12,951 nucleotides of DNA, from assembly GCA_964495755.1 (NCBI GenBank), contig CAZBXU010000106.1:1-12951 (forward strand), given 5' to 3'. This document shows positions 1 to 7,000 of this stretch, piece after piece. Both the position numbers and the translations under genes were made by a program. How positions within the stretch are numbered: position 1 is the stretch's first letter; every line of letters begins with the position of its first letter. The notes beneath the pieces were generated by a model. That model saw only the letters and a program-made list of their open reading frames with translations, made no database searches and was not told the DNA's origin. This DNA is from JAFGQJ01 sp964495755 (GTDB lineage Bacteria; Spirochaetota; Spirochaetia; SZUA-6; DRHE01).

Positions 1-1011
1 CTCCGTCATCGGGGAACCCTACCCTTGGCCGTTACCCCCTACTACGCAGGTCTTCTCGATCCGACGGATTGCCGACAGCCTCTGCGCCGCACCGTAGTCC
101 CTGCGAATGATGAGTATCTTCGATCTCCGGGAGAGGCGGAAGATCCTCTGGGCGAGGACGATAACAGCCCCGTGCCGGGTCTGGTACACCGCTACCCCGA
201 TCGGGTCTTGTTCCTGGTCACCCACTTCTGCTCGACGAATTGCCGATACTGCACCCGCTCCAGGATCGTCGGCGCTGAGCACGGCCAGGCTGGTTTGAAG
301 CGCCGCTGGCAGCGGGCGATCGAGTACATCGAGAACACCCCCCGGGTGCGGGATGTGCTTCTATCCGGTGGAGATCCCCTGACCCTGAGCGACGAAAAAC
401 TCGAGTGGCTGCTGAGCCGCCTGAGGAAGATCCCCCACGTGGAAATGCTGAGAATCGGAACCAAAGTACCCGTAGTGCTTCCCCAGCGCATCACCCCCAA
501 TCTGGTACGCGTCCTCAAACGCTACCACCCTCTCTGGATGAGCATCCACTTCACTCATCCTGAGGAACTGACACCGGAGACGAGCACTGCCTGCGCCCGC
601 CTGGCCGACGCAGGTATCCCCTTGGGCAGCCAGACCGTATTGCTGGCTGGAATCAATGATAGCGTGGAGATGATGAAAGCCCTGGTCCACGGACTGCTGC
701 GCCTGCGGGTCAAACCCTACTACCTGTACCAGTGTGATCCCATTCTCGGTTCGGCCCATTTCCGCACTCCCGTAGAAAAAGGCCTGGAGATCATCTCCGG
801 TTTGAGAGGACATACCTCGGGGTACGCCGTACCGACCTACGTCATCGATGCCCCCGGAGGAGGCGGAAAAATCCCCCTCCTTCCCGAATATGTGGTGGGC
901 AGGGAAGGGGAGGAGCTGCTGCTGCGCAACTATGAAGGAAAGACCTTTCGCTATCCGGATTCTGCACGAGCCGAAGTTCCCTGGCCCGTTACCGAACAGC
1001 GTCGGTCCTAG
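1..1011 (+). CDS. kamA: KamA-family radical SAM aminomutase, lysine 2,3-aminomutase type (5' partial)
   Basis: A PLP- and SAM-dependent aminomutase expected to interconvert L-lysine and beta-lysine. The frame is open to the left edge, and residues upstream of the TTG at 25 (reading ...LPLAVTPYY) still fit the family, so the gene is 5' truncated rather than starting at 25. Counting from codon 25, the radical-SAM cluster motif CSTNCRYC has Cys69, Cys73 and Cys76, followed by Arg78, the expected carboxylate-binding Arg. The PLP lysine is Lys282 in PGGGGK. Asp238 (YQCD) and Asp275 (VIDAPGG) lie 37 residues apart, matching Asp293/Asp330 of clostridial lysine 2,3-aminomutase, which bind the lysine side-chain amine; glutamate 2,3-aminomutases replace both. 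The protein ends 46 residues after Lys282 and lacks the C-terminal CxCxxC zinc motif; the partner zinc Cys (GVNDC in the clostridial enzyme) is Ser213 here (GINDS). It resembles KamA more than EpmB. First gene seen of a four-gene operon. Confidence 0.9.
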   Translation, partial: LRHRGTLPLAVTPYYAGLLDPTDCRQPLRRTVVPANDEYLRSPGEAEDPLGEDDNSPVPGLVHRYPDRVLFLVTHFCSTNCRYCTRSRIVGAEHGQAGLKRRWQRAIEYIENTPRVRDVLLSGGDPLTLSDEKLEWLLSRLRKIPHVEMLRIGTKVPVVLPQRITPNLVRVLKRYHPLWMSIHFTHPEELTPETSTACARLADAGIPLGSQTVLLAGINDSVEMMKALVHGLLRLRVKPYYLYQCDPILGSAHFRTPVEKGLEIISGLRGHTSGYAVPTYVIDAPGGGGKIPLLPEYVVGREGEELLLRNYEGKTFRYPDSARAEVPWPVTEQRRS

Positions 1012-1026
1012 AATCGCGTTACAAAC

Positions 1027-2091
1027 ATGCACAGAAAGAATCGGATCGTGGTGCTTTTCGGGCAGGTTCCCGCCGATGCCAGGCCGGATGAACAAGATGT
1101 GCTGGTGGAAGTGGAGCAGGTCTGCGGTGCGTTGAGAACTCTGGGGTATGAACCGATTTCCGTTCCCCTGACCCTCGATCTGAGCAGTGCCGCCGACAGA
1201 CTGCTGGAGCTACGTCCCACGGCGGTGTTCAATCTGGTGGAATCCGTCGAGGGGCAGGACCGTCTGCTCTATCTATCAACTACCCTGTTGGATTATCTTG
1301 GCCTTGCCTACACGGGATCGCCCAGCGAAGCCATGTTTCTGTCCTCCAACAAGACCCTGGCCAAGCGCCTGCTTGATCGAGCCGGGATCCCAACCCCCGA
1401 ATGGGCTGGGTTGGAGGAGGCCCTTGCCGACGGACCCGGATTCGATCCCCCCTACCTCGTCAAATCCGTGTGGGATAACGCTTCGCAAGGGTTGGAGCGG
1501 TTATTCCCCGACAGGTATCAGTTGCTCGATCGTCTGAGCGCGGGGACGTTCAGCACCGCAGCCCACTCCCCCAGGCGTGAGGATGTCTTTGTGGAATCCT
1601 ATATCGAGGGCCGGGAGTTCAACATTTCCGTCCTCGAGAAGGAATCGGAACCGGATCTTCTCCCGCCGGCGGAAATGCTGTTCGTCGACTATCCGGCGGA
1701 CAAGCCGCGGATTGTCGGCTACGCCGCCAAGTGGGATCCGACTTCCTTCGACTATCATCACACGGTGCGCCGTTTCGACTTCGAAGAGAGCGATCAGCCT
1801 CTGCTCGACGAGCTGGGTGATCTAGTCCGCGCCTGCTGGCGGGAGCTGGGGATAGAGGGCTACTCCAGGGTGGACTTTCGGGTCGATGCGCTGGGGCAAC
1901 CCTGGGTTTTGGAGGTGAATCCCAATCCCTGCCTTTCCCCGGATGCCGGTCTGGCAGCGGCGGCAGCCCGGGCCGGATTGTCCTACGAGGACCTGGTGCA
2001 GAGGATACTGCGGCCGGCGGTGGAACGTGATGTTTCCCTGGGTTTTCGCCGGGGAACGGTGGTTCGGCCTAGGGTAGGGGGGCGGTCGTGA
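1027..2091 (+). CDS. ATP-grasp ligase, D-Ala-D-Ala-ligase-like (first of pair)
   Basis: An ATP-grasp enzyme of 354 residues, expected to form an amide bond between a carboxylate activated as acyl phosphate and an amine. The N-terminal domain carries FNLVE at 68-72, TGS at 96-98 and NKTLAK at 108-113, leading into IPTP. ATP-binding lysines are probably Lys109 and Lys146 (LVKSVWDNASQG, 144-155). The nucleotide-grasp strand VESYIEGREF begins at 189. RVDFRVD (281-287) and LEVNPNP (295-301) supply the Arg, Asp, Glu and Asn of the Mg-ATP site. The start ATG lies 15 bp after the aminomutase stop without a clear Shine-Dalgarno sequence, suggesting translational coupling. Housekeeping D-Ala-D-Ala ligase is unlikely given the setting between an aminomutase and an acetyltransferase and a second paralogue two genes on. 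The substrates cannot be read from sequence; beta-lysine is an inference from the neighbour. Confidence 0.88.
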   Translation: MHRKNRIVVLFGQVPADARPDEQDVLVEVEQVCGALRTLGYEPISVPLTLDLSSAADRLLELRPTAVFNLVESVEGQDRLLYLSTTLLDYLGLAYTGSPSEAMFLSSNKTLAKRLLDRAGIPTPEWAGLEEALADGPGFDPPYLVKSVWDNASQGLERLFPDRYQLLDRLSAGTFSTAAHSPRREDVFVESYIEGREFNISVLEKESEPDLLPPAEMLFVDYPADKPRIVGYAAKWDPTSFDYHHTVRRFDFEESDQPLLDELGDLVRACWRELGIEGYSRVDFRVDALGQPWVLEVNPNPCLSPDAGLAAAAARAGLSYEDLVQRILRPAVERDVSLGFRRGTVVRPRVGGRS

Positions 2092-2621
2092 GCCTGCTGA
2101 CCTCACCCGAGCATCGCACTGTGGGGGGACTCTCAATATCCCTGCGGGATCAGGTCCGTTCCGGCGATCTCGCCGGGGTGCGCCGGATCGCCGAATCCGC
2201 CGGATTTTTCAGCCCTGCGGAAATCGAGGTGGCCGTGGAGCTCGTGCAGGCCCGACTGGCCCAGGGTGTTTTGAGCGGCTACCACTTCCTTTTCGTCGAT
2301 CCCGATCCCACGTCAGGAGAATCCCTCGGTTACAGCTGTTTTGGACCGATTGCCTGTACCGTGTCTTCCTTCGACCTGTACTGGATCGCTGTCCAGGACC
2401 GCTTCCGGGGTCTGGGCCTGGGAACGTTGCTGCTGGCGGAAAGCGAAGCGGCGATCCGGAGTATGGAGGGAAGCCGGGTCTACGTTGAAACCTCGAGCCG
2501 CAGCCATTACGACCCCACCCGGATGTTCTACAGCAGACGGGGATACCGCCAGGAGGCGCTGATCCCGGATTTTTACGCTCCGGGAGACGCCAAAATCATC
2601 TACCTGAAGGAACTAGTATGA
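2088..2621 (+). CDS. GNAT-family N-acetyltransferase
   Basis: A 177-residue acyl-CoA-dependent N-acyltransferase. The acetyl-CoA pyrophosphate-binding motif A is DRFRGLGLGTLLL (about 104-116), preceded by the beta strand LYWIAV. Motif B follows at FYSRRGYRQ (147-155), and the C-terminal strand ends at DFYAPGDAKIIYLKEL. The GTG start overlaps the preceding ATP-grasp stop (GTGA), with a G-rich stretch just upstream as a possible ribosome site; the stop overlaps the next gene's ATG (ATGA). These couplings imply co-translation with the two ligases. In the known AblA/AblB pair a lysine 2,3-aminomutase works with a beta-lysine acetyltransferase to make the osmolyte N-epsilon-acetyl-beta-lysine. This protein plays a similar positional role but is short and I do not recognise it as AblB. 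Acetylation of a beta-lysine-containing product is an inference. Confidence 0.88.
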   Translation: MSLLTSPEHRTVGGLSISLRDQVRSGDLAGVRRIAESAGFFSPAEIEVAVELVQARLAQGVLSGYHFLFVDPDPTSGESLGYSCFGPIACTVSSFDLYWIAVQDRFRGLGLGTLLLAESEAAIRSMEGSRVYVETSSRSHYDPTRMFYSRRGYRQEALIPDFYAPGDAKIIYLKELV

Positions 2622-3700
2622 AAAGCGAATCCACGCCGAGCTTTAATCGGGCATCGGCAAGAAATCTGCGTATTGGGCTGACCTACGACCTGCGCAGCCA
2701 TTACCTGGCCCTTGGCCACTCGGAGGAGCAGACCGCTGAGTTCGACAGTCCGGCCACAGTCGAGGCGATAACCACGGCCCTGTCCGAGCTGGGTCACACA
2801 CCGATTCAAATCGGCAATGCACAGGAGCTGACCCGCCGGCTCGTGGCTGGAGAGCGCTGGGATCTGGTTTTCAACATCGCCGAAGGACTGTACGGGTTGG
2901 GCAGGGAAGCTCTGATCCCGGCGCTTCTCGATGCATACCGTGTCGACTACACCTTTTCCGATCCCTGCGTCATGGCTGTGTGCCTGCACAAGGGCTTCAC
3001 CAAGAGCATCCTGCGGGATGCCGGTCTTCCCACACCGGATTTTGCGTTGGTGACGGAGGAAGTGGACCTGGATGGCCTCGACTTGAGATATCCTCTATTC
3101 GCCAAACCCGTGGCCGAAGGCACGGGCAAGGGGATCACCGCGGCTTCCAGAATCGAGAACCCGACCGAGCTTAGACAGGGGTGTATTGACCTTTTAGCTC
3201 GTTACCGACAGCCGGTGCTCGTGGAGGAGTACCTCCCCGGCCGGGAGTTCACAGTGGGAATCGTCGGCAGCAGCGAGCGGGCCTACGCCCTCGGAACGCT
3301 GGAGGTCGTCATCCGGGAAGGGGGGGAGGAGGGAGTGTACTCCTACCTCAATAAGGAGAAGTGCGAGGAGTTGGTGGAGTACCGCTTCACTCGGGACCCG
3401 GATGCCCGGGATGCCGAAACCGTCGCCCTCCGGGTCTGGAGGCTTTTGGGCTGCCGGGACGCCGGCCGGGTCGACATACGCCTCGATTCAGGCGGTCTTC
3501 CCAGTGTTCTGGAGTTGAATCCCCTGGCGGGTCTGCACCCGACCCATTCGGATCTCCCGATGATCGCCACCGCGGTAGGGATGAGCTACCGGGCGTTGAT
3601 CGATCGGATCGTCGGCTCCGCTCTGCAACGTTCGGCAGCTCATGAGCGGGAGGAACTGCCCTCGGCTGAGCTGCTTTCCTCCAGCTCAATCTTGGTCTGA
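2618..3700 (+). CDS. ATP-grasp ligase, D-Ala-D-Ala-ligase-like (second of pair)
   Basis: A second 360-residue ATP-grasp amide ligase, clearly diverged from the first. After a short N-terminal tail it has LTYDLRSHYLALG (21-33), FNIAEG (85-90) and SDPCVMAVCLHK (114-125). The ATP site is FAKPVAEGTGKGI (161-173), VEEYLPGREF (202-211), GRVDIRLD (283-290) and LELNPLAGLHP (298-308), which keep the expected Lys163, Arg284, Asp286, Glu299 and Asn301. GAAGGA at 2606-2611 sits 6 bases before the ATG, and the start overlaps the GNAT stop. The last 20 or so residues (a Glu/Ser-rich tail) are encoded opposite the 3' end of the convergent AsnC/Lrp gene. Two distinct ligases in one operon suggest two successive amide bonds or two different acceptors; this is inference. 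Confidence 0.88.
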   Translation: MKSESTPSFNRASARNLRIGLTYDLRSHYLALGHSEEQTAEFDSPATVEAITTALSELGHTPIQIGNAQELTRRLVAGERWDLVFNIAEGLYGLGREALIPALLDAYRVDYTFSDPCVMAVCLHKGFTKSILRDAGLPTPDFALVTEEVDLDGLDLRYPLFAKPVAEGTGKGITAASRIENPTELRQGCIDLLARYRQPVLVEEYLPGREFTVGIVGSSERAYALGTLEVVIREGGEEGVYSYLNKEKCEELVEYRFTRDPDARDAETVALRVWRLLGCRDAGRVDIRLDSGGLPSVLELNPLAGLHPTHSDLPMIATAVGMSYRALIDRIVGSALQRSAAHEREELPSAELLSSSSILV

Positions 3701-4140
3701 TGTTTCACCGTGGAGAGGACGAACATGCTGCTGAACTTTCCGACTTTCCGCAGGCGGGCCAACTTGTTGAACACGAAGGCATCGTAGCTGGGGATGTCAT
3801 CAGCTACGACCTTGAGCAGGTAATCCTTCTCCCCGGACAACCGGTAGCATTCCAGTACCTCCGGCATCCTGCTGATCTCATCGGAAAGGTGCTGTATGGT
3901 CTCTCGGGTATAGTCGTTCATCGTGATGAAGACGAAGGCGATGATGGCCTTGCCGACCGTCTGCGGGTCCACCAGAGCGACATAGTTCGTGATGATCCCA
4001 TTCTTTTCCAGCTTTTTCACCCGTTCGAAGACCGTGGCCGGGGCCAGACCGATCATGCCGGCCAGCCCTGCGTTGGTGATCGAGCCGTGGGCCTGAAGGA
4101 TGTTCAGGATCTTTCGATTGGTCTCGTCTATTTGCTTCAT
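3640..4140 (-). CDS. AsnC/Lrp-family transcriptional regulator
   Basis: A 166-residue regulator of the feast/famine class, whose members bind DNA as dimers or octamers and often sense amino acids. Residues 1-60 form the winged helix-turn-helix: DETNRKILNILQ, then the recognition region GLAPATVFERVKKLEKNGII. From about 65 to 140 runs the ligand-binding RAM domain, with LECYRLSGEKDYLLKV typical of the family. The ATG at 4140 begins the canonical MKQIDETN start. Beyond the usual end, a 16-residue Ser/Glu-rich tail (IELEESSSAEGSSSRS) is encoded inside the 3' end of the convergent ligase gene, giving a 61-bp tail-to-tail overlap. The gene is divergent from iorA, which makes iorAB, the gene itself and possibly the ligase operon plausible targets. 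The effector is unknown. Confidence 0.93.
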   Translation of the reverse strand: MKQIDETNRKILNILQAHGSITNAGLAGMIGLAPATVFERVKKLEKNGIITNYVALVDPQTVGKAIIAFVFITMNDYTRETIQHLSDEISRMPEVLECYRLSGEKDYLLKVVADDIPSYDAFVFNKLARLRKVGKFSSMFVLSTVKHQTKIELEESSSAEGSSSRS

Positions 4141-4175
4141 TTTTCGCTACCCGTATAAACGTTGACTATGCAGCA

Positions 4176-4203
4176 ATTATAGCAAAGATTATTTTAGAAT
4201 CAA
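4176..4203 (-). promoter_or_regulatory. Promoter of the AsnC/Lrp gene, with possible operator
   Basis: Reading the minus strand, TTGATT (4203-4198), a 16-bp spacer and a perfect TATAAT (4181-4176) form a strong sigma-70-like promoter. The predicted start is near 4169, about 29 bases before the ATG. The -10 sits in an imperfect dyad, GCAATTATAGC (4173-4183), and TTGACT/AGTCAA repeats flank the core at 4162-4167, 4203-4208 and 4211-4216. These could be autoregulatory sites, which is typical of the family but not shown. Confidence 0.65.
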
Positions 4204-4247
4204 GTCAAAAAGTCAAACATCATTAGCCGGCGCCTGCCCGCCCCGTA

Positions 4248-4276
4248 TTGATTCCCTCAGAAAGAGTGTGTATGAT
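4248..4276 (+). promoter_or_regulatory. Promoter of iorAB
   Basis: TTGATT (4248-4253), a 17-bp spacer and TATGAT (4271-4276) match the sigma-70-like pattern. The predicted start is near 4283, giving a leader of about 31 bases that contains the iorA ribosome site. It lies about 45 bp from the divergent regulator promoter, so a regulator bound in this gap could affect both. Confidence 0.65.
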
Positions 4277-4300
4277 GCCAGGGTTATCGATCCATTTGTA

Positions 4301-4307
4301 AAAGGAG
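4301..4307 (+). promoter_or_regulatory. Ribosome binding site that fixes the iorA start
   Basis: AAAGGAG is 6 bases before the ATG at 4314 but only 3 bases before the in-frame TTG at 4311. The ATG is therefore the better start. Confidence 0.75.
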
Positions 4308-4313
4308 TTCTTG

Positions 4314-5921
4314 ATGCCTGAGATGGTCCTCTTGGGAGACGAAGCCCTGGCCATAGGGGCGATCGATTCCGGAATCACGGCGGCTTACGCCTACCCGGGT
4401 ACCCCCTCTTCAGAGATTATGGAGTACCTGCAGGCAGCGGCTCCCAAATACGGTGATTTCGTAGCGGAGTGGTGTTCCAACGAAAAAACGGCCTACGAGA
4501 CGGCGGTGGGTGTGTCCCTGGTGGGACGGCGGGCCCTGGTCAGCATGAAGCACGTCGGCCTGAACGTGGCTGCCGATCCCTTTATCAACTCGGCACTGCT
4601 GGCCATTCACGGCGGGCTGGTCCTGGCGGTGGCCGACGACCCGGGCATGCACTCCTCCCAGAATGAGCAGGACAGCCGTTTCTACGCTGACTATGCCCGG
4701 ATCATCTGCCTGGAGCCGAGGACCCAAGGGGAAGTGTACGAGATGACCCGGGAAGCTTTCGATCTTTCTGAAGCGTTTCACATCCCCGTCATGGTGCGTC
4801 TGACCACCCGGATCGCCCACTCCCGAGCTGTGGTCCGAACAGGGGAACGCCGGGCTCAAAATCCCCTGAACAAGTCGACTGAAAAAGCCGGTTGGATGCT
4901 GCTACCGGCAACGGCCCGAAAGCTCTGGGCGGCACTCCTCGAGAATCAGGGACAGTTCATCACCTATGCGGAGAACTCCCCCTACAACACCTTGGAATTG
5001 AATGAAGAGTTTTCGGATTTCGGGGTCATCACGGCGGGTTTGGGCTGGAACTACTACATGGAGAATCGGGAAGAGCTTCCGGTTAGACCCTCCCACCTGC
5101 ACATCAGCGTGTATCCGATTCCGGTGCAGAAGGTTCGCCGACTGGCCGAACGGGTGAAGAGGATCGTAGTCATCGAGGAGGGGTTCTCCTTCGTCGAGAA
5201 AGCGCTCCTGGGTATCCTGCCTCCTTCCGTGGCGATCACGGGCAGGGAGGACGGGGCTCTACCCCGCACGGGAGAGTTGACGCCGGACAACGTGCGGGGG
5301 GCTTTGGGCCTCGAGCAAAAAAAAGGGATCGATGTGTCCGGTCTGGAGGTGCCCGCTCGACCTCCTCAGCTCTGTGCGGGTTGTCCCCATCGGGACAGCT
5401 ACGACGCCCTGAACCTGGCAGTGGCCGGGTTCGAGCAGAGGATCGTCACCTCCGATATCGGCTGCTACACCCTTGGCTATCTTCCCCCCTACCAGGCCAT
5501 CGAGACCTGCCTCTGCATGGGCGCTTCAGTGGGTATGGCCAAGGGAGCCTCTCAGGCGGGATTTCACCCTGTGGTGGCGGTGATCGGAGACAGCACCTTT
5601 CTCCATTCGGGGATCACGCCACTGGTCGATGCGGTAGCCTCAGGAGCCAACATGACCCTGCTCATCCTGGACAACAGCACCACGGCCATGACCGGCGGTC
5701 AGCAGACGATCCTGACCTCCTCCCGTTTGGAGAAGCTGGTTCACGGCATCGGAGTGGATCCCGATCACATTAAACTGGTCGCACCGCTGAAGAAGCACAC
5801 GGAGGAAAATGCCGAGATCATCCGGCGGGAGGTGGAGTACGACGGGGTTTCGGTGATCATCGCCCTGCGGGATTGCATTCAGACGCTGAAGGAGAAAAGG
5901 AAGAAGGAGGCCGGGGAATGA
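4314..5921 (+). CDS. iorA: Indolepyruvate ferredoxin oxidoreductase alpha subunit, lacking the ferredoxin domain
   Basis: The large subunit of an IorAB-type enzyme, which oxidatively decarboxylates aryl pyruvates (from aromatic amino acids) to aryl-acetyl-CoA, passing electrons to ferredoxin; the reaction can run in reverse. The pyrimidine-binding domain begins LLGDEALAIGAIDSG and YAYPGTPSSEI, and MKHVGLNVAADP follows. The thiamine-diphosphate domain starts at LCAGCPHRDSY (Cys354 and Cys357) and contains the motif GDSTF (425-429) through LDNSTTAMTGG (Asn454). The 535-residue protein stops soon after this domain at ...RDCIQTLKEKRKKEAGE. Canonical IorA is longer and ends in a cysteine-rich domain holding two [4Fe-4S] clusters; no such cysteines are present and the downstream frame is occupied by iorB, so this is not an obvious frameshift. 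Electron transfer therefore needs a separate carrier. It shares an ATGA overlap with iorB. Confidence 0.92.
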   Translation: MPEMVLLGDEALAIGAIDSGITAAYAYPGTPSSEIMEYLQAAAPKYGDFVAEWCSNEKTAYETAVGVSLVGRRALVSMKHVGLNVAADPFINSALLAIHGGLVLAVADDPGMHSSQNEQDSRFYADYARIICLEPRTQGEVYEMTREAFDLSEAFHIPVMVRLTTRIAHSRAVVRTGERRAQNPLNKSTEKAGWMLLPATARKLWAALLENQGQFITYAENSPYNTLELNEEFSDFGVITAGLGWNYYMENREELPVRPSHLHISVYPIPVQKVRRLAERVKRIVVIEEGFSFVEKALLGILPPSVAITGREDGALPRTGELTPDNVRGALGLEQKKGIDVSGLEVPARPPQLCAGCPHRDSYDALNLAVAGFEQRIVTSDIGCYTLGYLPPYQAIETCLCMGASVGMAKGASQAGFHPVVAVIGDSTFLHSGITPLVDAVASGANMTLLILDNSTTAMTGGQQTILTSSRLEKLVHGIGVDPDHIKLVAPLKKHTEENAEIIRREVEYDGVSVIIALRDCIQTLKEKRKKEAGE

Positions 5922-6499
5922 ACTACGATGTGATCCTGGCCGGTGTAGGAGGTCAGGGCGTGTTGTCCGTAGCGGCGATCATCGCTTTGGGGGCGATGAA
6001 GGATGGTCTTGTCGTGCGTCAGTCCGAGGTCCATGGGATGGCCCAGCGTGGGGGATCGGTTCAGGCCCATCTTCGCCTCTCCGATCAGATCATCGTCAGC
6101 GACCTGATCGGCAAGGCCAGCGCCGACATGATTCTCAGTATGGAGCCGATCGAATCGTTGCGCTATCTGGCCTATCTTAAAGCCGACGGGGTGCTGGTTA
6201 GCTCTACGGACCCCGTGAAGAACATACCAACCTATCCGGAGCTGGAGAGTATCTACGCGAAAATTCGCGGGCTTCCATCCGCCCGGCTGGTCGAAGCCGC
6301 CGCCCTGGCCCAGCAGGCGGGGTCTGCCCGGTCGACCAACATGGTCATGGTGGGCGCCGCTTCGGCCTACCTGCCCGTGCAGGAAAAAAGTTTGCTCGCC
6401 GCTATCGATGAGCTGTTCTCCCGCAAGGGAGAGAAAGTTGTGCAGGTCAACCGGAAGGCGTTTCAGATGGGAAAAGAAACGGCAGCCTCAGCCGTCTGA
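5918..6499 (+). CDS. iorB: Indolepyruvate ferredoxin oxidoreductase beta subunit
   Basis: The small subunit (193 residues, pyruvate ferredoxin oxidoreductase gamma-type fold) that pairs with IorA. It opens with MNYDVILAGVGGQGVLS, whose GVGGQG loop is typical of the family, followed by QSEVHGMAQRGGSV, the other conserved block. AAGGAGG at 5904-5910 lies 7 bases before the ATG at 5918, which overlaps the iorA stop; an upstream in-frame ATG at 5873 lies inside iorA and is not favoured. The 3' end overlaps the convergent C_GCAxxG_C_C gene by 12 bp. Confidence 0.93.
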   Translation: MNYDVILAGVGGQGVLSVAAIIALGAMKDGLVVRQSEVHGMAQRGGSVQAHLRLSDQIIVSDLIGKASADMILSMEPIESLRYLAYLKADGVLVSSTDPVKNIPTYPELESIYAKIRGLPSARLVEAAALAQQAGSARSTNMVMVGAASAYLPVQEKSLLAAIDELFSRKGEKVVQVNRKAFQMGKETAASAV

Positions 6500-6898
6500 T
6501 TCCCTCTCGATCATGCTATCCAGAATCTCCGCGGATTTCAGCACCACTGTCCGGCATTTTAGCTCTTCGCTTCGGTAGCGCTCTTTGAGGGGTGTGCAGT
6601 CGATCTCCCCCATCTGACTGCGATACTCCTCGAGGAACTCTGCGCACAGCTCTTTTAGGCGGCGGGTGTCGTGTCCGTTGTCCTTGGCGAAGATCCTGCC
6701 CAGCACCATCACTGCCCCGGTAAGGGCGCCGCAGGTTGCCTCTATTCCCATCCCGCCGCCAAAACCGGCTGCCAGTTTTAAAGCCTCGACATCCAGATCG
6801 AGGCGGTACACCTCGTTGGCCCCGTATAGAATGGTCTCGGCGCAGTTCAGGTCCTTTTTTTCCATGTAGCCGTCGTTGACCAGATCGCTCAGTTGCAT
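6488..6898 (-). CDS. C_GCAxxG_C_C family protein (putative redox protein)
   Basis: A 136-residue protein of the family named after its cysteine pattern. Cys19 (LNCAET), the glycine-rich GFGGGMG (45-51), then TCGALTG (Cys56), Cys85, Cys101 and Cys115 reproduce that pattern. The family is common in anaerobes, is thought to be redox-active or metal-binding, and has no firmly assigned reaction that I know of. AGGAGAA (6909-6903, minus strand) lies well placed before the ATG. It has its own promoter and converges on iorB, so it is not in the iorAB operon. Confidence 0.88.
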   Translation of the reverse strand: MQLSDLVNDGYMEKKDLNCAETILYGANEVYRLDLDVEALKLAAGFGGGMGIEATCGALTGAVMVLGRIFAKDNGHDTRRLKELCAEFLEEYRSQMGEIDCTPLKERYRSEELKCRTVVLKSAEILDSMIERESDG

Positions 6899-6944
6899 CG
6901 TATTCTCCTATAGCCTACATCTGTTCTTTCCTCGATTCCGACCC

Positions 6945-6973
6945 ATAATAGCGATACCGATGTCAGGAGGCAA
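6945..6973 (-). promoter_or_regulatory. Promoter of the C_GCAxxG_C_C gene
   Basis: On the minus strand, TTGCCT (6973-6968), 17 bp and TATTAT (6950-6945). The predicted start is near 6938, leaving a leader of about 40 bases with the Shine-Dalgarno sequence. Confidence 0.6.
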
Positions 6974-7000
6974 GCTGAATCTTACGGCAGACAGGCAGTC

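Noticed and set aside
25..27. TTG as the start of the aminomutase
   Set aside because: The frame is open to the window edge and the upstream residues still fit the family, whose members have a longer N-terminus. The gene is cut by the edge.
361..1095. 244-codon open frame on the - strand
   Set aside because: It is antisense to the aminomutase and the start of the ligase, with no recognisable motif.
3700..4158. 152-codon open frame on the + strand after the second ligase
   Set aside because: It is the antisense shadow of the AsnC/Lrp gene, which matches its family along its full length.
4311..4313. TTG as the iorA start
   Set aside because: It is only 3 bases from the Shine-Dalgarno sequence; the ATG at 4314 has normal spacing.
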